A DNA stretch of 64,000 bases from Exiguobacterium indicum HHS 31 (lineage in GTDB: Bacteria; Bacillota; Bacilli; Exiguobacteriales; Exiguobacteriaceae). Positions 53,009-61,548 of this stretch are shown one piece after another. Under the pieces are notes generated by a model. The model was not told the DNA's origin, ran no database searches, and worked only from the letters and a program-made list of their open reading frames with translations. The stretch lies in NCBI RefSeq assembly GCF_001939065.1, contig NZ_MPSZ01000001.1, positions 992,001 to 1,056,000 on the forward strand. Reading direction: 5' to 3'. Numbering within the stretch: position 1 is the first letter of the stretch; each line of letters begins with the position of its first letter. Position numbers and translations under genes: made by a program.

Positions 53009-55849
53009 TTATGATGTGTGATTTGATACGTGTGATGGTGCTGTTGGAGTAGAAACAGTCGCTGTGAGTGCATCATTGATGATACGTGCCTGCTCTACTT
53101 TATGACCTGACGGGTCACCTTCTGCTGTACTAGAACGACGACGACGACCGATGTAACGGACGGTTTGGATGCCGTTCGGTGCGACTGTCTCAAGTCGAGG
53201 TTCCATGAAGGACCAAGCCCCCATGTTTTTCGGTTCTTCTTGTACCCAGACCATCTCTTCGACGGCTTCATAGCGCGCGATGACTTCTTGTAAGGCTTTC
53301 GCCGGGAACGGATACAACTCCTCGACCCGGACGATTTGTAGCCAATCGAGATTCTCATCTGATTTTGAAACGGCTTCTGCTAGATCGATTGCCATCTTAC
53401 CAGAACAGAACACAAGACGTTTAACACGATCTGGTGCTTCGCCAAGTCCAGCTTGTTCGATGACACGTTGGAAACTACCTTCCGTCAACTCAGAGACATC
53501 GGATGTCGCAAGCGGATGACGCAAGAGACTCTTCGGCGTCATGACGACGAGCGGTCGGACTTCCTCTTTCCCGAGAATCGCTGCTTGTCGGCGCAACAGG
53601 TGGAAGTACTGGGCAGCACTTGACACGTTCGCGACCGTCCAGTTTTTCTCACCCGATAACGTCAAGAAACGTTCTAAACGACCACTCGAGTGTTCTGGTC
53701 CTTGCCCCTCATAACCATGCGGAAGCAACATGACGAGACCTGACGTTTGTCCCCATTTTGCTCGGCTAGCTGAGATGAACTGGTCGAAGATGACTTGACC
53801 TGAGTTCGCAAAGTCCCCATATTGCGCTTCCCATAATACAAGTGTTTCCGGAGCGAAGACGTTATAACCGTATTCAAAACCAAGTACACCTGCTTCAGAC
53901 AACGGACTGTTGTAGACCGAGAATGATGCAGTTGCCGTTGACAAGGCATGGAGTGGCGAGAAGCCTTCTCCTGTTTTCACATCATGAAGATTAATGTTCC
54001 GTTGTGCGAACGTTCCCCGTTCAGAATCTTGACCGCTCAAGCGGATGGGTGTTCCATCTGAGAGAATCGAAGCGAACGCCAATGTTTCGGCATGTCCCCA
54101 GTCAATTCCGTTCTTCGTTGAGAACGCATCCGTCCGGCGCTTCAGGACCTTCTCAAGTTTATGGAACACTTGGAAGCCGTCCGGCCACTGTAATAATTCT
54201 TCATTGTACGCCGTCAATGTTTCAATCGAGACCCCTGTCTCGATGGTCGGAACGCCTTTAAAGACGACGTCCGGCATGACCCCACCATACTCTTTCTCGA
54301 CGTTTGGTACTTTTTCACGAGCTGCTTTCATCTGGTCATTGATCGATGTTTCAATCGATTGAATTTCGTCAGCTGTCGCATCCCCGTTCGCGACAAGTGT
54401 TTTCCCGTACAAGACACGAATTGGATCATGTTTATGAATCAAATCGTATAAGACCGGGTTCGTATTCATCGGTTCATCCATTTCGTTATGACCAAAACGA
54501 CGATATCCGATCAAATCAATCATGACATCCTTCTTAAACGTTGCCCGGTACTCGCTCGCGAGCAACGCGACAGCGAGACAGCTTTCCGGCTCATCCGCAT
54601 TGACGTGGAAGACTGGGATCTCATATCCTTTGGCAAGATCACTCGAGTAACGCGTCGAACGGGAGTCCGTCGGCTCCGTCGTGAAGCCGATCGTGTTGTT
54701 CGCGATGATATGAATCGTTCCGCCGGTGTTATATCCTTTGAGATTCGCTAAGTTCAATGTTTCAGCCACGATTCCTTGACCTGGGAACGCTGCATCACCG
54801 TGGATCAGGATCGCAGCAGCAGCCGCTTGCTCTTGGCGTGGTGCTCCTTTTTGTGAGCGATCATCTTGTGCCGCACGTGTGAAGCCTTCGACGACTGGGT
54901 CGACGAACTCAAGGTGCGACGGATTGTTCGCAAGCGTCATCCGCACGTTACGTGTCTCTTGCTCAAGTTTTCGGTTTAAACCGAGGTGATACTTCACGTC
55001 GCCCGTCCAACCGTACGTGATCCCAATCGAGCCTTCAGATGGTACGAGGTCGTGGTTTGGTGCATGCTGGAACTCAGCAAAGATCATTTCATACGGCTTC
55101 CCGAGTACGTGCGCCAAAACGTTCAACCGTCCACGGTGTGCCATTCCGATATTGATCGTCTCCGACCCGTTCGAGATGAGGTGTCCGACGATTGTGTCGA
55201 GCAATGGCACCATCGCGTCAAGTCCTTCAATCGAGAAGCGTTTTTGACCAACGTATGTTTTGTGCAAGTATTTTTCGAAGAGGTCCGTTTCAGCTAAGCG
55301 TTTGAACAACTGTTTCTTTTGTTCAGCATCTAGCGTCGCTGTCAAAGCACCTTGCTCGATTTTCTGACGGAGCCATTTCTTTTCATCGAGATCGTCGACA
55401 TGCTGGAACTCAACTGCGGCTGCTCCCGTGTACTGCGCTTTTAAATGTTCGATGCCTTCAAACGCGTCCTGTACACCAGTTGGTGGTTCAGGACAGACGA
55501 GTGAGACTGGCATTTTTCGAAGATCTGCTTCTGTCAATCCGTACTGACTCAATTCGAATAATCCTGTTTCTCGCGGATGGTCCTTCAGCGGATAGATATC
55601 CGCCGCAAGATGTCCTTTTGCACGAATTTGTTCCGCTAAACGATTCGCCGCAAGATATTTTTCGAAATCTCCTGTCTCGACTTGCATCGGTACAACTGGT
55701 TCCGTCACGGGTGCACCATGCTCTTCGAAATAAGCACGTGTCTCCTCATCAACGGATGTCTTGTCTTCTAAAAAACGCTCGTACAATTCAATGATGTAGC
55801 CAAGGTTTGGTCCATAGAATGCTTGTTGATCTTGCTCGTGGCCTGCCAT
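53009..55849 (-). CDS. odhA: 2-oxoglutarate dehydrogenase E1
   Basis: 946 aa, as in Bacillus. The N-terminal binding segment ends before the core. The thiamine-diphosphate site is GDAAFPGQGIVAETLN followed by ANNTIGFTTEP, and the second half has the E2-like VMLLPHGYEGQGPEHSSGRLE. It decarboxylates 2-oxoglutarate and transfers the succinyl group to OdhB. AACGGGGGGAA precedes the ATG. A perfect cre site lies about 75 bp before the start, so CcpA repression of the operon is likely. Confidence 0.96.
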   Translation of the reverse strand: MAGHEQDQQAFYGPNLGYIIELYERFLEDKTSVDEETRAYFEEHGAPVTEPVVPMQVETGDFEKYLAANRLAEQIRAKGHLAADIYPLKDHPRETGLFELSQYGLTEADLRKMPVSLVCPEPPTGVQDAFEGIEHLKAQYTGAAAVEFQHVDDLDEKKWLRQKIEQGALTATLDAEQKKQLFKRLAETDLFEKYLHKTYVGQKRFSIEGLDAMVPLLDTIVGHLISNGSETINIGMAHRGRLNVLAHVLGKPYEMIFAEFQHAPNHDLVPSEGSIGITYGWTGDVKYHLGLNRKLEQETRNVRMTLANNPSHLEFVDPVVEGFTRAAQDDRSQKGAPRQEQAAAAAILIHGDAAFPGQGIVAETLNLANLKGYNTGGTIHIIANNTIGFTTEPTDSRSTRYSSDLAKGYEIPVFHVNADEPESCLAVALLASEYRATFKKDVMIDLIGYRRFGHNEMDEPMNTNPVLYDLIHKHDPIRVLYGKTLVANGDATADEIQSIETSINDQMKAAREKVPNVEKEYGGVMPDVVFKGVPTIETGVSIETLTAYNEELLQWPDGFQVFHKLEKVLKRRTDAFSTKNGIDWGHAETLAFASILSDGTPIRLSGQDSERGTFAQRNINLHDVKTGEGFSPLHALSTATASFSVYNSPLSEAGVLGFEYGYNVFAPETLVLWEAQYGDFANSGQVIFDQFISASRAKWGQTSGLVMLLPHGYEGQGPEHSSGRLERFLTLSGEKNWTVANVSSAAQYFHLLRRQAAILGKEEVRPLVVMTPKSLLRHPLATSDVSELTEGSFQRVIEQAGLGEAPDRVKRLVFCSGKMAIDLAEAVSKSDENLDWLQIVRVEELYPFPAKALQEVIARYEAVEEMVWVQEEPKNMGAWSFMEPRLETVAPNGIQTVRYIGRRRRSSTAEGDPSGHKVEQARIINDALTATVSTPTAPSHVSNHTS

Positions 55850-55922
55850 GTACGGTTCCCCCCGTTTCTATATTTCTCCCCACACATCCAGTGGATACTC
55901 GATGTGTTTCCAGCCCTCTACC

Positions 55923-55936
55923 TGTTAGCGCTTTCA
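55923..55936 (-). promoter_or_regulatory. Perfect CcpA cre site upstream of odhA
   Basis: On the minus strand the 14-mer TGAAAGCGCTAACA fits the consensus TGWAANCGNTNWCA without mismatch. It sits 74 bp upstream of the odhA start codon. The core promoter is not obvious, so the exact position relative to +1 is open. Confidence 0.75.
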
Positions 55937-56122
55937 AAAGGAATTGCATGAATAAAACGCTGAACGTCATGAGAAGGAATGATCGTGTCATTCTTCCATG
56001 AAAGTGCCTTCGTTACTATATTACTACTCTTTTCCTGTGTGTGCATTTCGAATTCCCAAATTCTTGCGCTTAAATGTATAAGTTTTTCTTATGAGCGCTT
56101 AGCCAGTTATTTATGATTCGTC

Positions 56123-56159
56123 AAAAAACCGGCGTATCCGCATTTAGATACGCCGGTTC
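56123..56159 (-). terminator. Terminator of the glutamine transport operon
   Basis: On the minus strand, GAACCGGCGTATC pairs with GATACGCCGGTT over an 8-base loop, followed by T6. Confidence 0.92.
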
Positions 56160-56161
56160 CA

Positions 56162-56890
56162 TCATAAGACTTTACTAAGGAACGATTGCGTCCGTTCGTG
56201 TTGTGGAGAATCAAACAATGCTTGTGGCACGTTCTCTTCGACGATATAGCCACCATCCATGAATAAGACGCGATCTCCAACCTCTCGAGCAAATCCCATC
56301 TCATGGGTCACGACGACCATCGTCATGCCTTCAAGGGCAAGCTGTTTCATGACGGCAAGCACGTCACCGACCATTTCCGGGTCAAGCGCTGACGTTGGCT
56401 CATCAAACAACATGATTTTCGGATTCATCGCAAGCGCGCGGGCAATCGCGACCCGCTGTTTTTGACCTCCAGATAATTCACCTGGATAATTATCCGCTTT
56501 TTCACGTAATCCGACTTTATCGAGTAGTTCAAGTGCCCGCTGTTTCGCCTGTTCTTTATCCGATTTACGCACTTTAATCGGTGCGAGCGTGACGTTTTCT
56601 AGCACGGTCTTATGTGGGAAGAGATTAAAATGTTGAAAGACCATCCCGACTTCTTCCCGGACCTTGTTGATATCGACCTTTGGACTCGTAATGTCGAAAT
56701 CATCGACGATGACCGTGCCACCCGTGATCTCTTCCAATCGATTCAAACAGCGTAAAAACGTACTTTTCCCAGATCCCGACGGACCGATGACACAAACGAC
56801 TTCTTTTTCTGCAATCGAGACGTTGATGTCTTTTAAGACTTCATTCGAACCGAAGGATTTTTTTAAGTTCTTCACTTCAATGATACTCAT
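56162..56890 (-). CDS. glnQ: Polar amino acid ABC transporter ATPase (GlnQ-like)
   Basis: 242 aa. Walker [10 protein letters not shown], signature [10 protein letters not shown], Walker [14 protein letters not shown] and the H-loop VVTHEMGFA are intact. Its order after a GlnP-type permease and GlnH-type binding protein indicates a glutamine or related polar amino acid importer. It overlaps the permease gene by 4 bp and is the last gene of the operon. Confidence 0.94.
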   Translation of the reverse strand: MSIIEVKNLKKSFGSNEVLKDINVSIAEKEVVCVIGPSGSGKSTFLRCLNRLEEITGGTVIVDDFDITSPKVDINKVREEVGMVFQHFNLFPHKTVLENVTLAPIKVRKSDKEQAKQRALELLDKVGLREKADNYPGELSGGQKQRVAIARALAMNPKIMLFDEPTSALDPEMVGDVLAVMKQLALEGMTMVVVTHEMGFAREVGDRVLFMDGGYIVEENVPQALFDSPQHERTQSFLSKVL

Positions 56891-57531
56891 CGTAATGTAA
56901 ACCTCCGTTCCAAGAACTTCGCCACTAAGGACAAGAGATAAATGATGACGAAGTACATCAATCCGACGACAGACCAGACGATAAATGGTTCGAACGTCGT
57001 CGATTGCTGAACCTGACCTTGTTGCGTCAAGTCAGCGATTCCGATGATCGACAGCAACGATGTATCTTTTAAGCTGATGATCGATTGGTTCGTAATCGTT
57101 GGTAACATCCGTCGGAATGCTTGCGGTAAGATGATCTGTACCATCGTTTGACGCCCTGTCATCCCGAGTGAACGCGCAGCTTCTGTTTGTCCTTTATCAA
57201 TCGACTGGATACCAGCTCGAATGATCTCCGCAAAATAAGCACCGGCATTGATTGCGACCGTCAGTATCCCTGCATACATCCGGTCCATCGATAACCATTC
57301 GAGCGAATTGAGTCCAAAATAGATGAAGAATAACTGAACGATGAACGGCGTTCCGCGAATGACATCAATATAGACAATTGCGATCCCGTTTAAGATTTTT
57401 GATGGTGATAACCGCATCAATGCGACGACTAAGCCAATCAGAAAGCCGACGATGACCGCGATGATGAAAATATACAATGTGACTTGAAGCCCTTCCAAGA
57501 AAAATGGAAATGCGGTTTTGACCACTTCCAT
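56887..57531 (-). CDS. glnP: Polar amino acid ABC transporter permease (GlnP-like)
   Basis: 214 aa, five membrane helices. The family EAA-like loop is [20 protein letters not shown], and the N-terminus has the typical [16 protein letters not shown]. Homodimeric permease of the HisM/GlnP type. The gap to the binding-protein gene is 31 bp. Confidence 0.93.
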   Translation of the reverse strand: MEVVKTAFPFFLEGLQVTLYIFIIAVIVGFLIGLVVALMRLSPSKILNGIAIVYIDVIRGTPFIVQLFFIYFGLNSLEWLSMDRMYAGILTVAINAGAYFAEIIRAGIQSIDKGQTEAARSLGMTGRQTMVQIILPQAFRRMLPTITNQSIISLKDTSLLSIIGIADLTQQGQVQQSTTFEPFIVWSVVGLMYFVIIYLLSLVAKFLERRFTLR

Positions 57532-57562
57532 TGGCTATCCCACTCCCTTATCGCCTTGCGAC

Positions 57563-58330
57563 TTATTTCAGATACGTGTCAACGATTTTATCGTATTCAC
57601 CGTTTTCTTTCAGATTCGCAAGCCCTTTGTTGATTTTCTTCATCAGATCCTCGTTCTCACCTTTTAAGACAGCGATTCCGTAGTTGTCCCCGTTGAGACG
57701 GTCTCCGACAAGTTTTAATCCAAGGTTTTGTTGTTTGTTTGCATATGAGATGACAGGATAATCTTCAATCAAAGCAGCAGCGTTACCATTCTTCACTTCT
57801 TGGAACATCGCTGGACTGTCATTGAACTGTGTGACTGTAAAGCCCAGTTTATCTGCGTTATCCGTTGCATATTTCGCACCCGTCGTTCCCTTTTTGACGG
57901 CTACTTTTTTCCCTTTTAAATCGTTGACAGATTTAATACCATTCTCATCTTCTTTGACGACTAGAATAAGACCAGCTTTGAAGTATGGATCCGAGAATGT
58001 GACGACTTTCTTCCGTTCTGGCGTAATACTCATACCGGCAATGGCAACGTCCAATTGATTTGCTTGAAGTGCCGGAATGATGCCGCTAAAGTCCATCGCT
58101 TCAAATTGAATCTTGAAGTTCTGATCCTTCGCGATTGCTTTCATGAGATCGATGTCGATTCCTTTGTACGTATCCCCGTCTTTATATTCGAATGGTGGAT
58201 ACGTGACGTCAATGCCGACCTTATAAGTCTTTCCTTCAGACGACTCTTCTTCTTTCGAACCGATGCTACATGCACCAAGTACGAGAACACAGCTCATCAA
58301 GAGCGCTAGCAAGATACTCCCTTTTTTCAT
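57563..58330 (-). CDS. glnH: Substrate-binding lipoprotein of the glutamine ABC transporter
   Basis: 255 aa. The lipobox LGAC places lipidated Cys at residue 21 of the precursor. The type-II periplasmic-binding fold begins YKVGIDVTYPPFEYKDGDTY and has the ligand-site segments VAIAGMSITPERKK and VKKGTTGAKYATDN; these fit the GlnH family that binds glutamine or glutamate. First gene of the operon. An imperfect cre-like 14-mer (58462-58475) lies upstream but is weak. Confidence 0.93.
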   Translation of the reverse strand: MKKGSILLALLMSCVLVLGACSIGSKEEESSEGKTYKVGIDVTYPPFEYKDGDTYKGIDIDLMKAIAKDQNFKIQFEAMDFSGIIPALQANQLDVAIAGMSITPERKKVVTFSDPYFKAGLILVVKEDENGIKSVNDLKGKKVAVKKGTTGAKYATDNADKLGFTVTQFNDSPAMFQEVKNGNAAALIEDYPVISYANKQQNLGLKLVGDRLNGDNYGIAVLKGENEDLMKKINKGLANLKENGEYDKIVDTYLK

Positions 58331-58484
58331 GTTTGTTTCCCCTCTCCTATGTGTTAAAGATTGTCTACTTCACTTAGTACTTTCCCTGAAGAGTACCCTC
58401 TTTAAAACGTATTTTACCAGAAAAATTCTAAAAAGATAAATATTTCTGAATTTTTATTCGTTGTAATCGTTTTCTATTCAGCAA

Positions 58485-58517
58485 TAAAAAAAGGGCAACC
58501 CCCTGCTGGGATTGCCT
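58485..58517 (-). terminator. Terminator of the tRNA-Leu gene
   Basis: On the minus strand, GGCAATCCC pairs with GGGGTTGCC over a 4-base loop, followed by T7. Confidence 0.85.
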
Positions 58518-58531
58518 CCTTCAATCATTTA

Positions 58532-58615
58532 TGCCGCCGAGAGGACTTGAACCTCCACGGTGTTGCCACCACTAGATTCTGAGTCTAGCGCGTCTACCAG
58601 TTCCGCCACGACGAC
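58532..58615 (-). tRNA. tRNA-Leu (anticodon CAG)
   Basis: 84 nt, with the discriminator A at 58532. Acceptor stem GTCGTCG pairs with CGGCGGC. The anticodon stem CTAGA/TCTAG holds the loop CTCAGAA, giving anticodon CAG for CUG. A long variable arm (TGGTGGCAACACCG) fits tRNA-Leu. The T-arm GAGG / CCTC with TTCAAGT is present. The 3' CCA is not encoded. It is an isolated tRNA with its own promoter and terminator. Confidence 0.9.
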
Positions 58616-58631
58616 GTTGATTTATGATATT

Positions 58632-58661
58632 AATATAGCGGGTAAAGAACGGAGTTGTCAA
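58632..58661 (-). promoter_or_regulatory. Promoter of tRNA-Leu overlapping a coding end
   Basis: TTGACA (58656-58661) and TATATT (58632-58637) on the minus strand are separated by 18 bp. The -35 box overlaps the TGA stop of the alpha/beta hydrolase. Confidence 0.8.
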
Positions 58662-59590
58662 TCATTTCGCAAGATGTTGCGAACGAACTTCTCGACGACA
58701 TCATCATACAATGCTGGATCCTCAAAATAGGCCATCGCATGAGCGGCATTCGGAATGACGACGAGCTCTTTTTCCGTTGGACAAGCTTCATACAGCTCAT
58801 ACACCATGTCTGTCGGTACGAATGTATCCGCCCCACCATGGATGAACAAAATCGGTACTTGTGCCTTTTTGACCTGTTTCAGCGCAGATGCTTCACGGAA
58901 CGTATAACCAGCCTTTAGCTTCGTCAATACGCTCGTCATGCCTAAGAACGGAAAGTGTGGTAGACGGTACATCCGCTTCATCTGATACGCAAGGACTGCA
59001 TTAACGGACGTATAGGCACAATCAGAAATGATTCCTTTGATTTGTGGTGGGAGTTGTTCGCCACTCGTCATCAATACGGTCGCCCCTCCCATCGATACGC
59101 CATGCAGGAATAGTTTCGCCTCCTGTCCGATCCGTTCAATCAGATAGTTCGACCAACTGAGACAATCTTCCCGATCATGCCATCCGAATCCGATGTAGTG
59201 ACCGTCACTCATTCCGTGTCCACGATTATCGGGCATCATGACATGGAAACCGGCCTGATGGTACAGATAGGCGAATCCGGCTAAATCCGTTCCGACGCCT
59301 CCGTACCCGTGCACGAGAATGACGATCCGATCTGACGGAACAGGTGACGGAAGAAAATGCCCGCGTAACGTTAAACCGTCTTTCGCTTCAATCTCGATCC
59401 GCTCAAGCGGTTGCTCCTTGATCCATGTCTGACCAGGTTGCATCAATCGGACCATCTCGTCACTTAGATCTCGATTATTCGATAAGAATGGCTTTGGATT
59501 CGTAGCGATTGCCATCTCGTAAAAATAATAACTCGCTGCTACTAATCCGGATCCGATGACTCCGATTCCAATTTTTGTTCTGCGACGCAT
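58658..59590 (-). CDS. Membrane-anchored alpha/beta hydrolase
   Basis: 310 aa from the ATG after AAGGAG; the longer frame's GTG is too close to that site. An N-terminal membrane helix (TKIGIGVIGSGLVAASYYFY) precedes the hydrolase domain: LVHGYGGVGTDLAGFAY, elbow GVSMGGA with the nucleophile Ser, Asp in LFIHGGADTFVP and His in IPNAAHAMAYF. YqkD/BAAT-like. Last gene of the LdcA-AbrB-hydrolase operon. Confidence 0.87.
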   Translation of the reverse strand: MRRRTKIGIGVIGSGLVAASYYFYEMAIATNPKPFLSNNRDLSDEMVRLMQPGQTWIKEQPLERIEIEAKDGLTLRGHFLPSPVPSDRIVILVHGYGGVGTDLAGFAYLYHQAGFHVMMPDNRGHGMSDGHYIGFGWHDREDCLSWSNYLIERIGQEAKLFLHGVSMGGATVLMTSGEQLPPQIKGIISDCAYTSVNAVLAYQMKRMYRLPHFPFLGMTSVLTKLKAGYTFREASALKQVKKAQVPILFIHGGADTFVPTDMVYELYEACPTEKELVVIPNAAHAMAYFEDPALYDDVVEKFVRNILRND

Positions 59591-59611
59591 CTGCCCCACT
59601 CCTTCTTTCCG

Positions 59612-59953
59612 TTATAACTCGATCTTCAGTTGAGCAGCATGGTCATCCTCTTCATCCTGCAAGACTTGTTGACGTAATCGCTGTTCTTGTTGCTGACGCC
59701 GGTAGGCAAATTCTTGGACGAGCTCTGTACCCGTGAATCCATCTTCTACGAGTTCGCTCAATAAATCTGTTTCTGTCTCGACGACCTCCCCCGGACGTCG
59801 CATGACGAGAACATCTCCAACTTGTGCAATCAGCAATTCATCTTCTAGACGAAGTGCATCGTAAAATGGTTCCGGTAACGTCATCCGACGTGTCTCCGGA
59901 TTGATATGGACGCGTTTATAAACGCCTAATGCTTGAAACTTACGACGTGCCAT
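59612..59953 (-). CDS. AbrB/MazE-like DNA-binding protein
   Basis: 113 aa. The N-terminal about 50 residues (YKRVHINPETRRMTLPEPFYDALRLEDELLI) follow the swapped-hairpin SpoVT/AbrB fold; the rest is a long charged coiled-coil helix with Gln/Arg-rich repeats. Antitoxins of this shape normally pair with a MazF-like toxin, but none is adjacent. Here it is sandwiched between an LD-carboxypeptidase and a hydrolase with gaps of 15 and 21 bp. Confidence 0.7.
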   Translation of the reverse strand: MARRKFQALGVYKRVHINPETRRMTLPEPFYDALRLEDELLIAQVGDVLVMRRPGEVVETETDLLSELVEDGFTGTELVQEFAYRRQQQEQRLRQQVLQDEEDDHAAQLKIEL

Positions 59954-59968
59954 TGCGTGCTCTCCTTT

Positions 59969-60979
59969 TTAGTTGAACGTCAGATCGATTCGTGAATCTT
60001 TTCCTTGAATACGAACCGTACCCGTCGCTCCATTGATTAACGTCACCTGCGGCGGCTGATGACCGATGTCAAGATCGTATAAGACTGGTAAGCCTGTCTC
60101 ATCCGCTAGATATTGATACACGTTTAGCCATGTCAGGTCTTCTGTAATCCTTGCAGACGTGCGCCCGAATAAAAAGCCAGCCGCATGGTTGAACCATCCA
60201 GCATACGCCATTTGTCGCAGCGTCCGGTGCACCTCTGCCGAATTCGCTTCAGACACCTCAAAGTACCAGAGTATCGGTTCTCCGTTGATCTCTTCACGCT
60301 GGAAACGCTGCACATCTCCATACGGTGTCCCAATCAGATGGCGAATCGTCTCTAGGCACCCACCAAGTATACGTCCGGTCACTTCTGTTCGCTCATCAAG
60401 TGCTTTCCATTCCGTCGCTTCCGTTAGCTGAAATAACGAACCTGCTGGACGTTCTTCATCAGTCCATTTGGATTGATAACGATCGGAAGCCCACTGTGTA
60501 ACGGTTCCTCCAGTTGGCGTCGCAAGTACTCGTCGCCAGGCACTTGTCGTCTCGTCCCATTCTTCACTTCGAAGCTCAACGAAATTCGGACCATGTGCTG
60601 TTGCAATTCCCGTCTGAAGCGTCAGACTGAGCAATAGCGTACTGATATCGGAATAGCCAAGCAACCATTTTGTTTGGTAAGTAGCTAGCGTCAACTCAGG
60701 TAAAAGATCAATGGCGCGTTCCCCGCCAAATGGCGGGATGACGGCATCAATCGTCTCATCCGTCATCATGCGGTTCAATTCTTCGGCCCGTTGTTTAGCC
60801 GGTGCACTCTCAGCATGTTGATGCGACCAAATCGTTTCGCCTAAACGGACGTTCATTTGTCGTGCTTGTACCTGTTCAACTGCTCGTTCGACCCATTCCT
60901 GTTGCTGTTCACTTAATCCGGAGGAGGGCGCCGTCACTCCGATCGTTTGACCTGTCCAACCTAAAAATGGATATTTCAT
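59969..60979 (-). CDS. LD-carboxypeptidase/MccF-like S66 peptidase
   Basis: 336 aa, cytosolic. The S66 family motif LLGYSDISTL places the nucleophile Ser at about residue 110; the Glu and His partners are in YFEVSEANSAEV and LDIGHQPPQV. It may recycle muropeptides (LdcA type) or detoxify microcin-C-like aminoacyl-nucleotides (MccF type). The N-terminus PFLGWTGQTIGVTAPSSGL is typical of both. First gene of a three-gene operon. AGGGGG precedes the ATG. Confidence 0.9.
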   Translation of the reverse strand: MKYPFLGWTGQTIGVTAPSSGLSEQQQEWVERAVEQVQARQMNVRLGETIWSHQHAESAPAKQRAEELNRMMTDETIDAVIPPFGGERAIDLLPELTLATYQTKWLLGYSDISTLLLSLTLQTGIATAHGPNFVELRSEEWDETTSAWRRVLATPTGGTVTQWASDRYQSKWTDEERPAGSLFQLTEATEWKALDERTEVTGRILGGCLETIRHLIGTPYGDVQRFQREEINGEPILWYFEVSEANSAEVHRTLRQMAYAGWFNHAAGFLFGRTSARITEDLTWLNVYQYLADETGLPVLYDLDIGHQPPQVTLINGATGTVRIQGKDSRIDLTFN

Positions 60980-61095
60980 GGTGACCCCCTAAAATGTCAT
61001 AGTGTGAAACTATCTTCTCGTCAAAATATGAGTTCATTATACCGTTCTTATGCCGCATTACCAACTTTTATCCTGTTCGAACGTCGTGATACGAA

Positions 61096-61157
61096 CAAAA
61101 AACACGATTCCGTACGAGCGACCTGAATGAACAAGTCACCTCGACGAAACCGTGTTT
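61096..61157 (-). terminator. Terminator of the aldehyde dehydrogenase-DUF779 operon
   Basis: A long imperfect stem on the minus strand: AAACACGGTTTCGTCGAG pairs with CTCGTACGGAATCGTGTTT, followed by T6. Confidence 0.8.
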
Positions 61158-61163
61158 GATTCC

Positions 61164-61532
61164 TTAGCTTGATGCTGATAGTTCAGCGTATTCCTCTTGC
61201 GTGAACGCACGGGAGCGTGTCAAAAAACGTTTCCCTTCGACACCTTCAAGAGAGAACATTCCGCCTCGACCATCCACGACATCAATGATGAGTTGCGTAT
61301 GTTTCCAGTACTCATATTGATCTTCATGAATATAAAACGGACAACCACCGATCTCTCCCAGTTTTTTATCCTGATCTCCCAGGAATAGATCACCCTGCGC
61401 AAAACACATCGGGGAACTGCCATCGCAACAACCACCAGATTGATGAAACATCAACGGACCGTGTTTTTCTCTCAACTGGTCGATTAACTCTAGACAAGCT
61501 GCTGTCGCCTGAACACGTTCCACCATTTGCAT
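61164..61532 (-). CDS. DUF779 protein
   Basis: 122 aa. Cys-rich core FHQSGGCCDGSSPMCFAQ (three Cys) and the downstream GGCPFYIHEDQYEYWKHTQ are DUF779 hallmarks. DUF779 genes sit beside aldehyde dehydrogenases in many genomes (genomic association). It starts 16 bp after the aldehyde dehydrogenase stop, so it is in the same operon. Metal or cofactor binding by the Cys pair is plausible; function not established. Confidence 0.88.
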   Translation of the reverse strand: MQMVERVQATAACLELIDQLREKHGPLMFHQSGGCCDGSSPMCFAQGDLFLGDQDKKLGEIGGCPFYIHEDQYEYWKHTQLIIDVVDGRGGMFSLEGVEGKRFLTRSRAFTQEEYAELSASS

Positions 61533-61548
61533 CCACGTCCTTTCCGAC

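Noticed and set aside
58462-58475. cre-like site upstream of glnH
   Set aside because: TGTAATCGTTTTCT has the terminal A replaced and lacks palindromic symmetry; too weak to claim.
59612-59953. Toxin-antitoxin module
   Set aside because: The AbrB-like protein has no adjacent toxin-like partner, so a TA system is not supported.
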